DNA of 23,858 nt from RGIG3528 sp045598045 (GTDB lineage: Bacteria > Bacillota > Clostridia > Lachnospirales > Lachnospiraceae). The stretch spans positions 1 to 23,858 of the forward strand of contig JAZLLG010000032.1 in NCBI GenBank assembly GCA_045598045.1, written 5' to 3'. Below, piece by piece: positions 6,726-14,306 of this stretch. The position numbers and the translations under genes are program-made. A model generated the notes under the pieces. It did not search any database. It was given only the letters and a program-made list of their open reading frames with translations, and was not told the origin of the DNA. Position 1 is the first letter of the stretch. The number at the start of each line of letters is the position of its first letter.

Positions 6726-7707
6726 AGTCAAAAATCGGGTATCCCTTCTCGTCGAAAATAACTTTCATTACCATTGCATGTCTGTTGGGGTCATAAAGCG
6801 GATTGCCAATTATATCTTTGTAGGTTCTCGAGTGGAAAACGCATACCGGAGTACCGTCATCCAGTTCGGTGAAAGAATTGTGACCGGGTCCGTAAAAGCC
6901 CTTCTCGGCATCCGAACATAATACAGGCTTTTTTTCTTTCTTCCACGCTTTCGGGTCGAGCAGGTCCTCGTCCTCCGAAATGCTCATCATACCCATACAG
7001 TAGCACTCGCCTGTTGCGCTTGCCGAATAGGTTACAAAAAATCTGTTGTTGTGCCTGATTACCGACGGACCCTCATTTACCCAAATGTCTACTCTTTCCC
7101 AGTCGTAATCCGGCGTAGTCAGCAGAACCTGTGCCGTGGCAAGCTTTGTTGCAGATTCCATTCTTGCAATATAAAGATTTGAAATCTGAACTCCTACGCT
7201 GACTTTTTCAGCCCATATTGCATACCACTCGCCTTTGTTTTCAAACACCGTCATATCAAGCGAAAAGGCTTCAAAGGAATAAATATCGGTATCGGACCGC
7301 TGCATCTTTCCACGTTCAACCCAATCGCCCGTCATGGGGTCGTCATTTGTACATTCCAAAACAAAGGGGCGTATTTTCCAAATATTTTCCTTTTCACCTG
7401 CGGCGAAGTAAATATACCATTTTCCAAAAAGAAAGTGAATCTCCGGAGCCCAAATGTGTTTGCTCATTTCTCCGCCGGTATGTTTCAGCCAGACGGTTCT
7501 TTCTTCTGCCGTTTTCAAGCCTTCAAAAGTATCTGAGCATCTGAGCACAACTCTGTCATAGGCCGGGACCGATGCCGAAAAATAGTACTTCCCGTCAGTA
7601 TGTCTGTATACGTAAGGATCTGCGCGCTGCTCAATAAAAGGCTCGTTGTATTCCGTTATTGTGCCGTTGCGCACGCTTGTTTCATCCATCCTTTGTTCCT
7701 CTGTCAT
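6700..7707 (-). CDS. GH43 exo-alpha-L-arabinofuranosidase-like enzyme, cytoplasmic
   Basis: This single-domain GH43 protein of 335 aa has no signal peptide, so it is probably intracellular. Catalytic positions are visible: D30 (RADPYV), D151 (SLDMTV), E212 (NEGPSV) and H276 (GPGHNSF), with the WAPEIH blade motif at 86-91. The layout resembles the GH43 subfamily that includes exo-1,5-alpha-L-arabinofuranosidases (subfamily 26 style), which release arabinose from imported arabino-oligosaccharides. The ATG at 7707 has GGAG about 10 nt upstream, next to a strong hairpin; ATG at residue 7 is an alternative with AGAGG upstream. It overlaps the following GH43 gene. Together the two suggest outside endo-cleavage and inside exo-cleavage of the same polymer. 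Exact linkage specificity cannot be read from sequence alone. Confidence 0.9.
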   Translation of the reverse strand: MTEEQRMDETSVRNGTITEYNEPFIEQRADPYVYRHTDGKYYFSASVPAYDRVVLRCSDTFEGLKTAEERTVWLKHTGGEMSKHIWAPEIHFLFGKWYIYFAAGEKENIWKIRPFVLECTNDDPMTGDWVERGKMQRSDTDIYSFEAFSLDMTVFENKGEWYAIWAEKVSVGVQISNLYIARMESATKLATAQVLLTTPDYDWERVDIWVNEGPSVIRHNNRFFVTYSASATGECYCMGMMSISEDEDLLDPKAWKKEKKPVLCSDAEKGFYGPGHNSFTELDDGTPVCVFHSRTYKDIIGNPLYDPNRHAMVMKVIFDEKGYPIFDYENMYKPA

Positions 7708-7719
7708 TTCTTATTTCTC

Positions 7720-7747
7720 CGGCCCGCACCGGAAAAGGTGCGGACCG
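7720..7747 (-). promoter_or_regulatory. Intercistronic hairpin ahead of the cytoplasmic GH43 gene
   Basis: On the minus strand CGGTCCGCACC pairs along all 11 bases (one G-U) with GGTGCGGGCCG around a 6-nt loop. No T run follows, so it is not a typical terminator. The last G of the stem is the first base of the GGAG ribosome site of the downstream gene. It may stabilise the upstream lipoprotein mRNA 3' end or reduce translation of the enzyme. Confidence 0.7.
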
Positions 7748-7775
7748 AAGCAAATATATTCATCAAGTAATATTA

Positions 7776-10652
7776 TCAGTCAATTGTAAGATATGCAGCT
7801 TCGCAGCTTAAGCAGAAGTAAAGGTCTCCGCCTGTAGCGATGCCTGCGTACTTCTGTGTGTAAACCTTGCCGGAAGCACTTGTAACGTATGCAATAACGT
7901 CTGCTGTTGCACCGTTATTTGTTATTGCGAGAGTAACTCTTGCCTTGTCCATGTCAGCTGTAAAGCTGTCCCAGTTCCAGTTGGATTCGGGAGCTACGAT
8001 ACCATCGAAGCCCGCACCCCAGCCATAGTTATCGGCACGAAGCACAGCATACTCGGCATAGCCTTCAACATCAGCTGCGGAGTGTCCTGCAGGTGTATTC
8101 TGAAGGATTACAAGGAAGTTATCCCAGTTGTTTACGCCATCTGTGTTATTGGTGAAGGAAACATACTTTGTTGCGCCCTGAGGAACAGCATAAATGTCAG
8201 AGAACTTTGTCCAGAAGCCTGTTGTGCAGTCCACATTACCAACACCGACAGTATCGATTGAGAGGTAAGATGCTTCACATGTTAAGCAGAAGTAGAGGTC
8301 TCCGCTTACGGCAATTCCGATATAATTCTGATGATATGTCTTTCCGTCAGCAGTAACGATTGTGGAAAGAATGTCGGCTGTAGTACCGTTGTTTACTACA
8401 GTAAGGTTAACCTGAGCGCCATCAAGATCGGACTTGAATGTATCCCAGTTCCAATCACATACAGGGTTTGCGATTCCGTCGTAGCCTGCGCCCCAACCAT
8501 AGTTGTCGGCACGTACAACAGCATACTCGGCATAGCCTTCGAAAGCGTCTGCGCTGTGGCCTGCAGGTGTATTCTGAAGAACAGCAAGGAAGTTATCCCA
8601 GTTGTTTACGCCATCTGTATGGTTTACAAAGCTTACTGTCTTTTTCTGACCGGCAGGTACTGCCCAGATATCCGAGAAGTCTGACCAGAAAGGTGTTGTG
8701 CAGTCCGTGTTGCCTACAACCTTTGTATCAAGTTCAAGGTATGCAGCTTCACATGTTAAGCAGAAGTAAAGATCTCCGCCTGTAGCGATGCCTGTGTACT
8801 TCTGTGTGTAAATCTTTCCGCCGGGTGTTGTGCATGTAGCAACAACATCAGCTGTAGCACCGTTATTGGTTACTGTTAAGTAAACCTTAATACCATCCAT
8901 AATGGATGTGAAGTTATCGAAATCCCAGTTGTTTTCAGCAACGGCAATTCCGTCGTAGCCTGCGCCCCAGCCCCAGTTGTCTGCACGGAGAACTGCGTAC
9001 TCGGCATAACCCTCGGCCTGGTCTGCTGCATGTCCGTTAGGTGTATTCTGAAGAACTACAAGGAAGTTGTCCCAGTTGTTTACGCCGTCTGTGTAGTTTG
9101 TGAAGCTTACTGTCTTTGATTCGCCTACAGGAACACTCCAGATGTTGGAGAATGCTGACCAGAAAGGTGTTGTGCAGTCTGTGTTACCGATTGTAACGCC
9201 CGTAGGAGAAGCTGTCTTGTTCTTGATTGAGAGAATGTCTACATAGGAATCCTTACATGAAAGGAAGAATACCATAGGTTCTGTTGCTGCAATGCCTGTA
9301 TCAACAGTTACTGTCATAACGTTTGCGGACTCGTTAAAGTCAACGTTCGAAGCCTCGATGATGAGCTTGCTGCCGTCTCTTGTGATGGTAGCGGTAACGT
9401 CTGCGTCACGCATTACCTTCTGAGACCATGTGTTCCAGTTGCCCCATGTGTATGTAAACTCCTTTGCGGCAATGTCTGCGCCGCCGACAGTACCCGTAGC
9501 ATCCGCATTAACTACCGCATACTCCTTGTAGCCGTCTGTGCCGTAAGCTGCATTTGCAAATATGAAACCGTAGTTGTTCTTTGTATCCTTTGCATCGGAC
9601 CAGTTGTGGAGCTTAACCTGCCATGTCTGGCCGTCAGCGATTGTTGTAGCTGAAGAATAAGTTGAAAGCCAAGCGGAAGAAAGACTCTCTGAACCGAGAG
9701 ATTCGATTGCACCTTCCTCCTTATAGAATTCGAATACGTGCTCAGGCTCTATGAATGTAGCATTGGGGTCGCCCGAATTGAAAAGCGTAAGTGCCTGTCC
9801 TGCCGTAAGTGCCTCATTGAAAACGTAAAGTTCATCGAAAGCGCCCTTGAAAGTAGCATCCCAGTAGTTAACGCCAAGGAGCATTTCAAAGTTCTCCGAA
9901 TCAACCATTACGTCGAATACTGTAGGAACAATGCCGTAATCAACACCGTTTACGTAAAGCTGTGCATTAATGAGTTCTTCATCTTCGCTGAGCTTTGTGG
10001 GATCTACTACGAATGTGATGTTAACCCACTTCTTAACATGCTCGCCTTCACCAACAGGCGGTGCCCAGTTGGGCCACTTTGCGTTATCTGCCTGATCGTA
10101 AGACCATACGCAAGGGAAAGCTGCTTCACCGCTCCACTCTGTACGTGTGAAGTTTACATAGTGCTGGCTGCCTGTAAGATCGCCGTGGATGTCGGGACCG
10201 TATTGAACGGTGGGCATATATGTTGCAAATCTTGAGGCATTTACCCAGAAGCTTAATGTGTATGTTTCGCCTACACCTTTAACATTTGTAAGCTTGTAGC
10301 CGGTAACGCCGTCTGCATAAAGAGCGTCGCCCTTTACACCGTCAACAAATACGGGAGCTTTGTCATTTAAAAGAGTAATCGCACCGGCGTCCTTCATAGC
10401 CGAAACGATACCATCGGTACCTGCAGCCTTATCGAAGGAGTAGTAGTATACAGGTTCAGGAAGACTTTCGCCTACTACTGTTGCGGGTGTTGTATCCGGC
10501 TGGGTTTCAGGTGCTTCCGTAGGAGCAAGTGTTGCGGTGACAGCCGGTGTCGGTGTTGTATTGTTTACATCCTCGTTCTTCTTTCCACAGCCTGCCAAAA
10601 GAGTAACTGCCATGCAGGCACATACGAGAACGCTAAAAAGCTTCTTACGCAT
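7776..10652 (-). CDS. Lipoprotein with LamG domain and tandem putative carbohydrate-binding modules
   Basis: This 958-aa surface lipoprotein has a signal peptide with lipobox LLAGC (Cys22) and then a Thr/Pro-rich linker (30-62). Residues ~67-293 are a LamG/concanavalin-like beta-sandwich (YYYSFDKA, YTLSFWVNA, ITFVVD, FDELYVFNEALTAGQA). A divergent module (~300-480) follows, then three 158-aa modules at 485-642, 643-800 and 801-958. Each carries NNWDNFL, EGYAEYAV, RADN.GWGAG.DGI and LYFCL.CEA.YL. No catalytic motif is visible, so the likely job is capturing polysaccharide at the cell surface. The repeats have the Trp-rich look of carbohydrate-binding modules seen attached to Bacteroidota and Bacillota glycan enzymes. 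AGGAGG lies 8 nt before the ATG, 19 bp after the solute-binding lipoprotein gene. Ligand unknown; arabinan or pectin side chain is inferred from context. Confidence 0.88.
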   Translation of the reverse strand: MRKKLFSVLVCACMAVTLLAGCGKKNEDVNNTTPTPAVTATLAPTEAPETQPDTTPATVVGESLPEPVYYYSFDKAAGTDGIVSAMKDAGAITLLNDKAPVFVDGVKGDALYADGVTGYKLTNVKGVGETYTLSFWVNASRFATYMPTVQYGPDIHGDLTGSQHYVNFTRTEWSGEAAFPCVWSYDQADNAKWPNWAPPVGEGEHVKKWVNITFVVDPTKLSEDEELINAQLYVNGVDYGIVPTVFDVMVDSENFEMLLGVNYWDATFKGAFDELYVFNEALTAGQALTLFNSGDPNATFIEPEHVFEFYKEEGAIESLGSESLSSAWLSTYSSATTIADGQTWQVKLHNWSDAKDTKNNYGFIFANAAYGTDGYKEYAVVNADATGTVGGADIAAKEFTYTWGNWNTWSQKVMRDADVTATITRDGSKLIIEASNVDFNESANVMTVTVDTGIAATEPMVFFLSCKDSYVDILSIKNKTASPTGVTIGNTDCTTPFWSAFSNIWSVPVGESKTVSFTNYTDGVNNWDNFLVVLQNTPNGHAADQAEGYAEYAVLRADNWGWGAGYDGIAVAENNWDFDNFTSIMDGIKVYLTVTNNGATADVVATCTTPGGKIYTQKYTGIATGGDLYFCLTCEAAYLELDTKVVGNTDCTTPFWSDFSDIWAVPAGQKKTVSFVNHTDGVNNWDNFLAVLQNTPAGHSADAFEGYAEYAVVRADNYGWGAGYDGIANPVCDWNWDTFKSDLDGAQVNLTVVNNGTTADILSTIVTADGKTYHQNYIGIAVSGDLYFCLTCEASYLSIDTVGVGNVDCTTGFWTKFSDIYAVPQGATKYVSFTNNTDGVNNWDNFLVILQNTPAGHSAADVEGYAEYAVLRADNYGWGAGFDGIVAPESNWNWDSFTADMDKARVTLAITNNGATADVIAYVTSASGKVYTQKYAGIATGGDLYFCLSCEAAYLTID
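7779..9200 (-). repeat. Three tandem 474-bp coding repeats
   Basis: Landmarks recur exactly every 474 bp: GTTGTGCAG starts at 8221, 8695 and 9169, and the SID/TID end codons lie at 7779 and 8253. The units are 7779-8252, 8253-8726 and 8727-9200, each 158 codons without indels. A fourth, older relative appears to precede them in the same gene. Confidence 0.9.
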
Positions 10653-10671
10653 AAATTAATCCTCCTGTTAT

Positions 10672-12207
10672 TTATTTTCCGAAAGAGTCAACAACTGCCT
10701 GATACTTGGCAAGCTCTTCGTCTGAAAGAATGTTATAACCATAAGGTCCAAAGTAAGAAATCATTGCCTCGGCATGGTAATAGTTTGCCTGCTCTGTTGC
10801 TTCAAGTGCATAATCTGCAGCTTTAGCCTTACCAAGGTCTACAAGATCGTGAATACCAATCTTATTAAAGTACTGGTCGCAGAAATTCCAGTAACCTGCA
10901 ATGGAGTACCATCCGTAAGGAACGGGACGTCTTACGCTCTCGAAGAAGTCATCCCAGTACTTAGCGTGGTCAGCATCTGTAGGGAACAGATTTCTGTAAC
11001 GTGCCCAAACGCCTGCATCCAATGTAATGGGCATAGGCATCTGTGAATTCTTAAGGGCAACGCCTGAAGCGTTTGTAATGGAAGCATCTTCATAAATATC
11101 CATACGTGCGTTCCATCCGTCTACGCCCCAGCCCATGAACTTAAGAAGAAGATAAGCTTCATAAGGGTGCTTACATGAAGTGGATACACCACCCATATAC
11201 ATATTTGTGATAACGTTGTGTTCCTTTTCGTCTACTACGTTTGGAGTTACGTAAGGAACGATATCAAGTCCGTACTGGTCCTGATAGCCTTCTACGCCCC
11301 AAAGGTTCTGATATGTCCAGAATGCCTCGGAGAATACTGCAACGTGTCCTGTTGCACCGAACCATGTTGTCCAGTCACCGGACCAGTCTTCCATTTCCTG
11401 TGTATCCTGCTGAGGCGCTACATATCCGCCAAGTTTAAGGTCTGCAAACTGCTGCTCTCCGATTGCCCAGTAAGAAAGATCGAAGTCATTACCGTCAAAG
11501 CCGAACTCACCCTTAATGGCACGTTCTGCGTTTGTGCATGCTGCGATGCCGTAAAGGGAGTCAAGTCTGTTGTAGTAACCAAGTCCGTAGTACTTCATTC
11601 CGCTACGGTCATCTACTGTTGCGTCCTTAATGAGCTGAATCATTTCTGCCCATGTCCAGTCTGTTCTGGGCATCTTAAGATTAAGCTTTTCGATTACATT
11701 ACGGTCAATGAATACCGCACTGGGCCATACCATCATCGGAACCGCATATCTTCTGTCTGTATCGAAGCAGCCGATACCGTACTCCTGAATGGTGGGAAGA
11801 AGGTTCTTGCTCTCCGGGTCATTATTAAAATACTCGGAAATATCAAGCCAATACTGGTTTGCAAGTGCAGTATCCGAATCCGTTCCCTCAAATACATCAG
11901 GGAATGTGCCTGCAGATGCAGCAGCGGAAAGGTCTGTGCTCATATCCTCAATAATACGTGTCTCAACGGTGATGTTGGGATAAAGCTTCATAAACTTTTC
12001 TGCCATTAATGTTGCTGTTGTCTCGTCCTCATAGCTCCAGAATGTGAGCGTAATCTTCTCGTCGGTAACATTTTGGTCACCGGAAGTTTCAGTCCCTCCG
12101 CTTACGCCTTGAGCGGGCTTATCGGTTGAATCCGACTTACCTGCACAGCCTGTAATGCCAACCAGCATAACAAGGGCCAGAAGTAACGCTAATACTCTCT
12201 TTTTCAT
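10672..12207 (-). CDS. ABC sugar transporter solute-binding lipoprotein
   Basis: A family 1 extracellular solute-binding protein of 511 aa. The signal peptide ends in a lipobox (GITGC, Cys21), followed by a Ser/Thr/Gly-rich linker to about residue 48. The mature fold opens with KITLTFWSYEDETTATLMAE and KFMKLYPNITVE, typical of the maltose/oligosaccharide-binding group, with GTFPDVFEG and YAVPMMVWPSAVFIDRNV as further family signatures. Aromatic residues are abundant, as in oligosaccharide binders. AAGGAGG lies 5 nt before the ATG. It follows its two permeases after an 83-bp gap with a hairpin, and the LamG lipoprotein comes next. The likely ligand is an arabino-oligosaccharide, judged only from the GH43 neighbours. 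Confidence 0.93.
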   Translation of the reverse strand: MKKRVLALLLALVMLVGITGCAGKSDSTDKPAQGVSGGTETSGDQNVTDEKITLTFWSYEDETTATLMAEKFMKLYPNITVETRIIEDMSTDLSAAASAGTFPDVFEGTDSDTALANQYWLDISEYFNNDPESKNLLPTIQEYGIGCFDTDRRYAVPMMVWPSAVFIDRNVIEKLNLKMPRTDWTWAEMIQLIKDATVDDRSGMKYYGLGYYNRLDSLYGIAACTNAERAIKGEFGFDGNDFDLSYWAIGEQQFADLKLGGYVAPQQDTQEMEDWSGDWTTWFGATGHVAVFSEAFWTYQNLWGVEGYQDQYGLDIVPYVTPNVVDEKEHNVITNMYMGGVSTSCKHPYEAYLLLKFMGWGVDGWNARMDIYEDASITNASGVALKNSQMPMPITLDAGVWARYRNLFPTDADHAKYWDDFFESVRRPVPYGWYSIAGYWNFCDQYFNKIGIHDLVDLGKAKAADYALEATEQANYYHAEAMISYFGPYGYNILSDEELAKYQAVVDSFGK

Positions 12208-12242
12208 AAATCCTCCTTGTAGATTTAAAAGAAATTTATCAA

Positions 12243-12260
12243 ACCGCTTACCCTCAAGCG
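12243..12260 (-). promoter_or_regulatory. Small intercistronic hairpin before the solute-binding protein gene
   Basis: The minus strand reads CCGCTT, a 6-nt loop, AAGCGG, then TTTGATAAATTTC. The stem is only 6 bp and the following tract is T/A mixed. It could act as a weak attenuator or as an mRNA processing and stability element setting the permease to binding-protein ratio. Confidence 0.4.
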
Positions 12261-12290
12261 GAAATGATCGTGAAATGTGATTCCGACCGC

Positions 12291-13298
12291 CTATTCACCG
12301 GTAATACCGGAGCGGTCAATACTTTCAACAAACTGCTTCTGTAAAATGAGATACATCACGAACAGGGGCAATATGCTCAAGGTGGTTGCAGCCATTCGCA
12401 CCGATTCGTTCAGGCTTGTGGCCGTGTCGCCCACACTTGCTCTCGTGTTGAAACTCATGTCAAAGTTTTTAAGCTTGATTACAAGGTTCGTCCAAATACT
12501 CTTTGTGGTAAGTCCCTGTACATAAAGTTCCGTGAGATATGATTCGTTCCAGTACCATACAAACGAGAACAGAAGCACCGTGATTATTGCAGGAACCGCA
12601 GACGGAACGGCAATCCTGAAAAAGGTTTTAAAATGTCCCGCACCGTCTATTGATGCGGCTTCCATCAGCACTTTAGGAACCTGCTTGAAGAACTGATAGA
12701 AGATGAGAATAAATATCGGGGCGTTCAGTCCGTTTCCGAAAAGTGCCGGAAGAACGAATGTCAGAATGGTTCCGAGGATTCCGAACTTGTTGTAAAGGAC
12801 ATAAGTGGGAATCATTGTTACCTGGCTCGGAAGTATGTAAGAGAAAATCAAAAGTCCCATGAAGAACTTCTTTCCCTTGAAGTTGTACTTCGCAAAACCG
12901 TAGCCTATCATCATACATATGACAACGTTGCACAGTGTGGGCGCCGCCGAAATAAAGATGCTCTTCAAAAGCGTTTTCCAGAATTCCATGGATTTTCCCG
13001 CATCGATGTAATTTTGGAGATATAAGGAGCCGGGTATCCACTTAACGGAAGTGTCTAAGAGGTCGTCCCTGCTCATAAAGCTTGTGCTTATCATATAGAG
13101 GACAGGATACAGATATACGAAGCCGATGCATATAAGCAGGCCGTACACCACAATTTTCTTACCGATTCCGTCCTTCTCTCTTGTTCCGAATACAAAACGG
13201 TGGAGCTTTTCTTTTGTGAAAGTCTTTTTACATCTGCTTACTGTTTTCGTTAAACGTGAGTTTTCCTCTGCGTTCGGCATTTTTGTTCTTTCTCGCAT
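12291..13298 (-). CDS. ABC sugar transporter permease, MalG type (second set)
   Basis: A 335-aa inner membrane permease with six hydrophobic segments. The first starts near residue 49 (KKIVVYGLLICIGFVYLYPV). The EAA loop that docks the ATPase reads EAASIDGAGHFKTFF, followed by RIAVPSAVP. The N-terminal cytoplasmic tail of ~48 residues is longer and more basic than usual. The ATG at 13298 has GGAGGA about 9 nt upstream, which places it 71 bp inside the preceding permease gene in another frame; ATG at 13280 is an alternative. It pairs with the upstream MalF/UgpA-type permease and with the downstream lipoprotein. Confidence 0.93.
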   Translation of the reverse strand: MRERTKMPNAEENSRLTKTVSRCKKTFTKEKLHRFVFGTREKDGIGKKIVVYGLLICIGFVYLYPVLYMISTSFMSRDDLLDTSVKWIPGSLYLQNYIDAGKSMEFWKTLLKSIFISAAPTLCNVVICMMIGYGFAKYNFKGKKFFMGLLIFSYILPSQVTMIPTYVLYNKFGILGTILTFVLPALFGNGLNAPIFILIFYQFFKQVPKVLMEAASIDGAGHFKTFFRIAVPSAVPAIITVLLFSFVWYWNESYLTELYVQGLTTKSIWTNLVIKLKNFDMSFNTRASVGDTATSLNESVRMAATTLSILPLFVMYLILQKQFVESIDRSGITGE

Positions 13299-14277
13299 TT
13301 CTTACGCTCCTCCTTTGTATTTTTTTGCGAAGCTTTTCTTCCTTCTTCTGCTGCTTTCTGAATTTGATTACCGCTCTGTCATAACGGTCCTTTTTTGAAC
13401 CGAGCAGCAGGAAGAACAGTAATACGATAAGCGTTACGACAACCGAATACATCCAGGCCATAGCCGAGGCGTAGCCGTAACCTTTTTCCTTTGTTCCCGA
13501 AAACATTGCACTCTCAATCATATTGATCAACTCATTGTGCTCGTTTCCGGAAAGGAAAATAACGGAGTAAACTGCATTTAAGAGAATCATTGGCTTAACC
13601 GTAGGAAGAGTTATCTTCCAGAAGCATTCCCACGAAGAACCGCCGTCAATTTTTGCCGCTTCATAAAGTGCCGGGTCAACCTTCTGCAGTGCAGAAAGGA
13701 AAATCAGTATTTGCACTCCCGAATACCAGAGAATCATGACCATGTTTGAGAAAATCTCTCCGATGGACTGTGCAACCTTTGCAGGGAAGAAACGGCCAAA
13801 GGCTGATATGATAGCCTGAACGTTCATGGCGGGAATCGTTGCCGCGCCTTCGCTTACAAGCATATTCATTACAGGTCCGCTTACGATGATTACGGGAAGG
13901 AAAAATATGAGTCTGAAAAAGCCCTTAAGCTTTATTTTTCCGTTCAGCATAAGCGCGATGATAAGCGCAAATACAACGATTATCGGGACCTCTACGATGG
14001 TCTGCCATATGTAGGTTACAAGCTGTTGAGGGAACTCCGCATTTTCAAGCCATATCTGAGTAAAGTTCTGTGTTCCGACCGGAATGAACTTTGTCTCCAT
14101 GGGAGTAATCCTTATGTTGTACCACATGTAGCGGAACGACTGTCCGAGCGGATACAGCAGGAAAGCCACTACGCCGATGAGCCAGGGAGCTATAAACAGA
14201 TAGCCTACGCGGGCCTCACGTTTTTCAAGCTTTCCAAGCTTTATCTTTGGTTTTTTAACTTTCTTTTCGCTTTTCAT
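13228..14277 (-). CDS. ABC sugar transporter permease, UgpA/MalF type (second set)
   Basis: A 349-aa permease with a basic start and six membrane segments. The EAA loop reads EAAKIDGGSSWECFW, followed by KITLPTVKP. After the last helix (VVTLIVLLFFLLLG) comes an unusual, highly charged cytoplasmic tail of about 55 residues rich in Lys, Arg and Glu, predicted as helix or coiled coil; most family members end within a few residues of the last helix. The ATG at 14277 is chosen because GGAAGGGG lies about 10 nt upstream; a TTG at 14286 sits too close to it. The tail-coding region overlaps the start of the next permease by 71 bp. It follows the DUF5696 gene by 29 bp. Confidence 0.92.
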   Translation of the reverse strand: MKSEKKVKKPKIKLGKLEKREARVGYLFIAPWLIGVVAFLLYPLGQSFRYMWYNIRITPMETKFIPVGTQNFTQIWLENAEFPQQLVTYIWQTIVEVPIIVVFALIIALMLNGKIKLKGFFRLIFFLPVIIVSGPVMNMLVSEGAATIPAMNVQAIISAFGRFFPAKVAQSIGEIFSNMVMILWYSGVQILIFLSALQKVDPALYEAAKIDGGSSWECFWKITLPTVKPMILLNAVYSVIFLSGNEHNELINMIESAMFSGTKEKGYGYASAMAWMYSVVVTLIVLLFFLLLGSKKDRYDRAVIKFRKQQKKEEKLRKKIQRRSVRNARKNKNAERRGKLTFNENSKQM

Positions 14278-14306
14278 TACTTTCAATCCCCTTCCAGGAC
14301 TTAAGT

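Noticed and set aside
7779..9200. Tandem repeats considered as a CRISPR array
   Set aside because: The units are 474 bp, in frame and protein-coding; there are no short repeats with unique spacers and no cas genes. No tRNA or rRNA gene was recognised in the window either.
11218..12009. Plus-strand open frame of about 263 codons antisense to the second solute-binding lipoprotein
   Set aside because: It is Cys- and Val-rich with no domain and runs opposite a well-supported lipoprotein; treated as a shadow.
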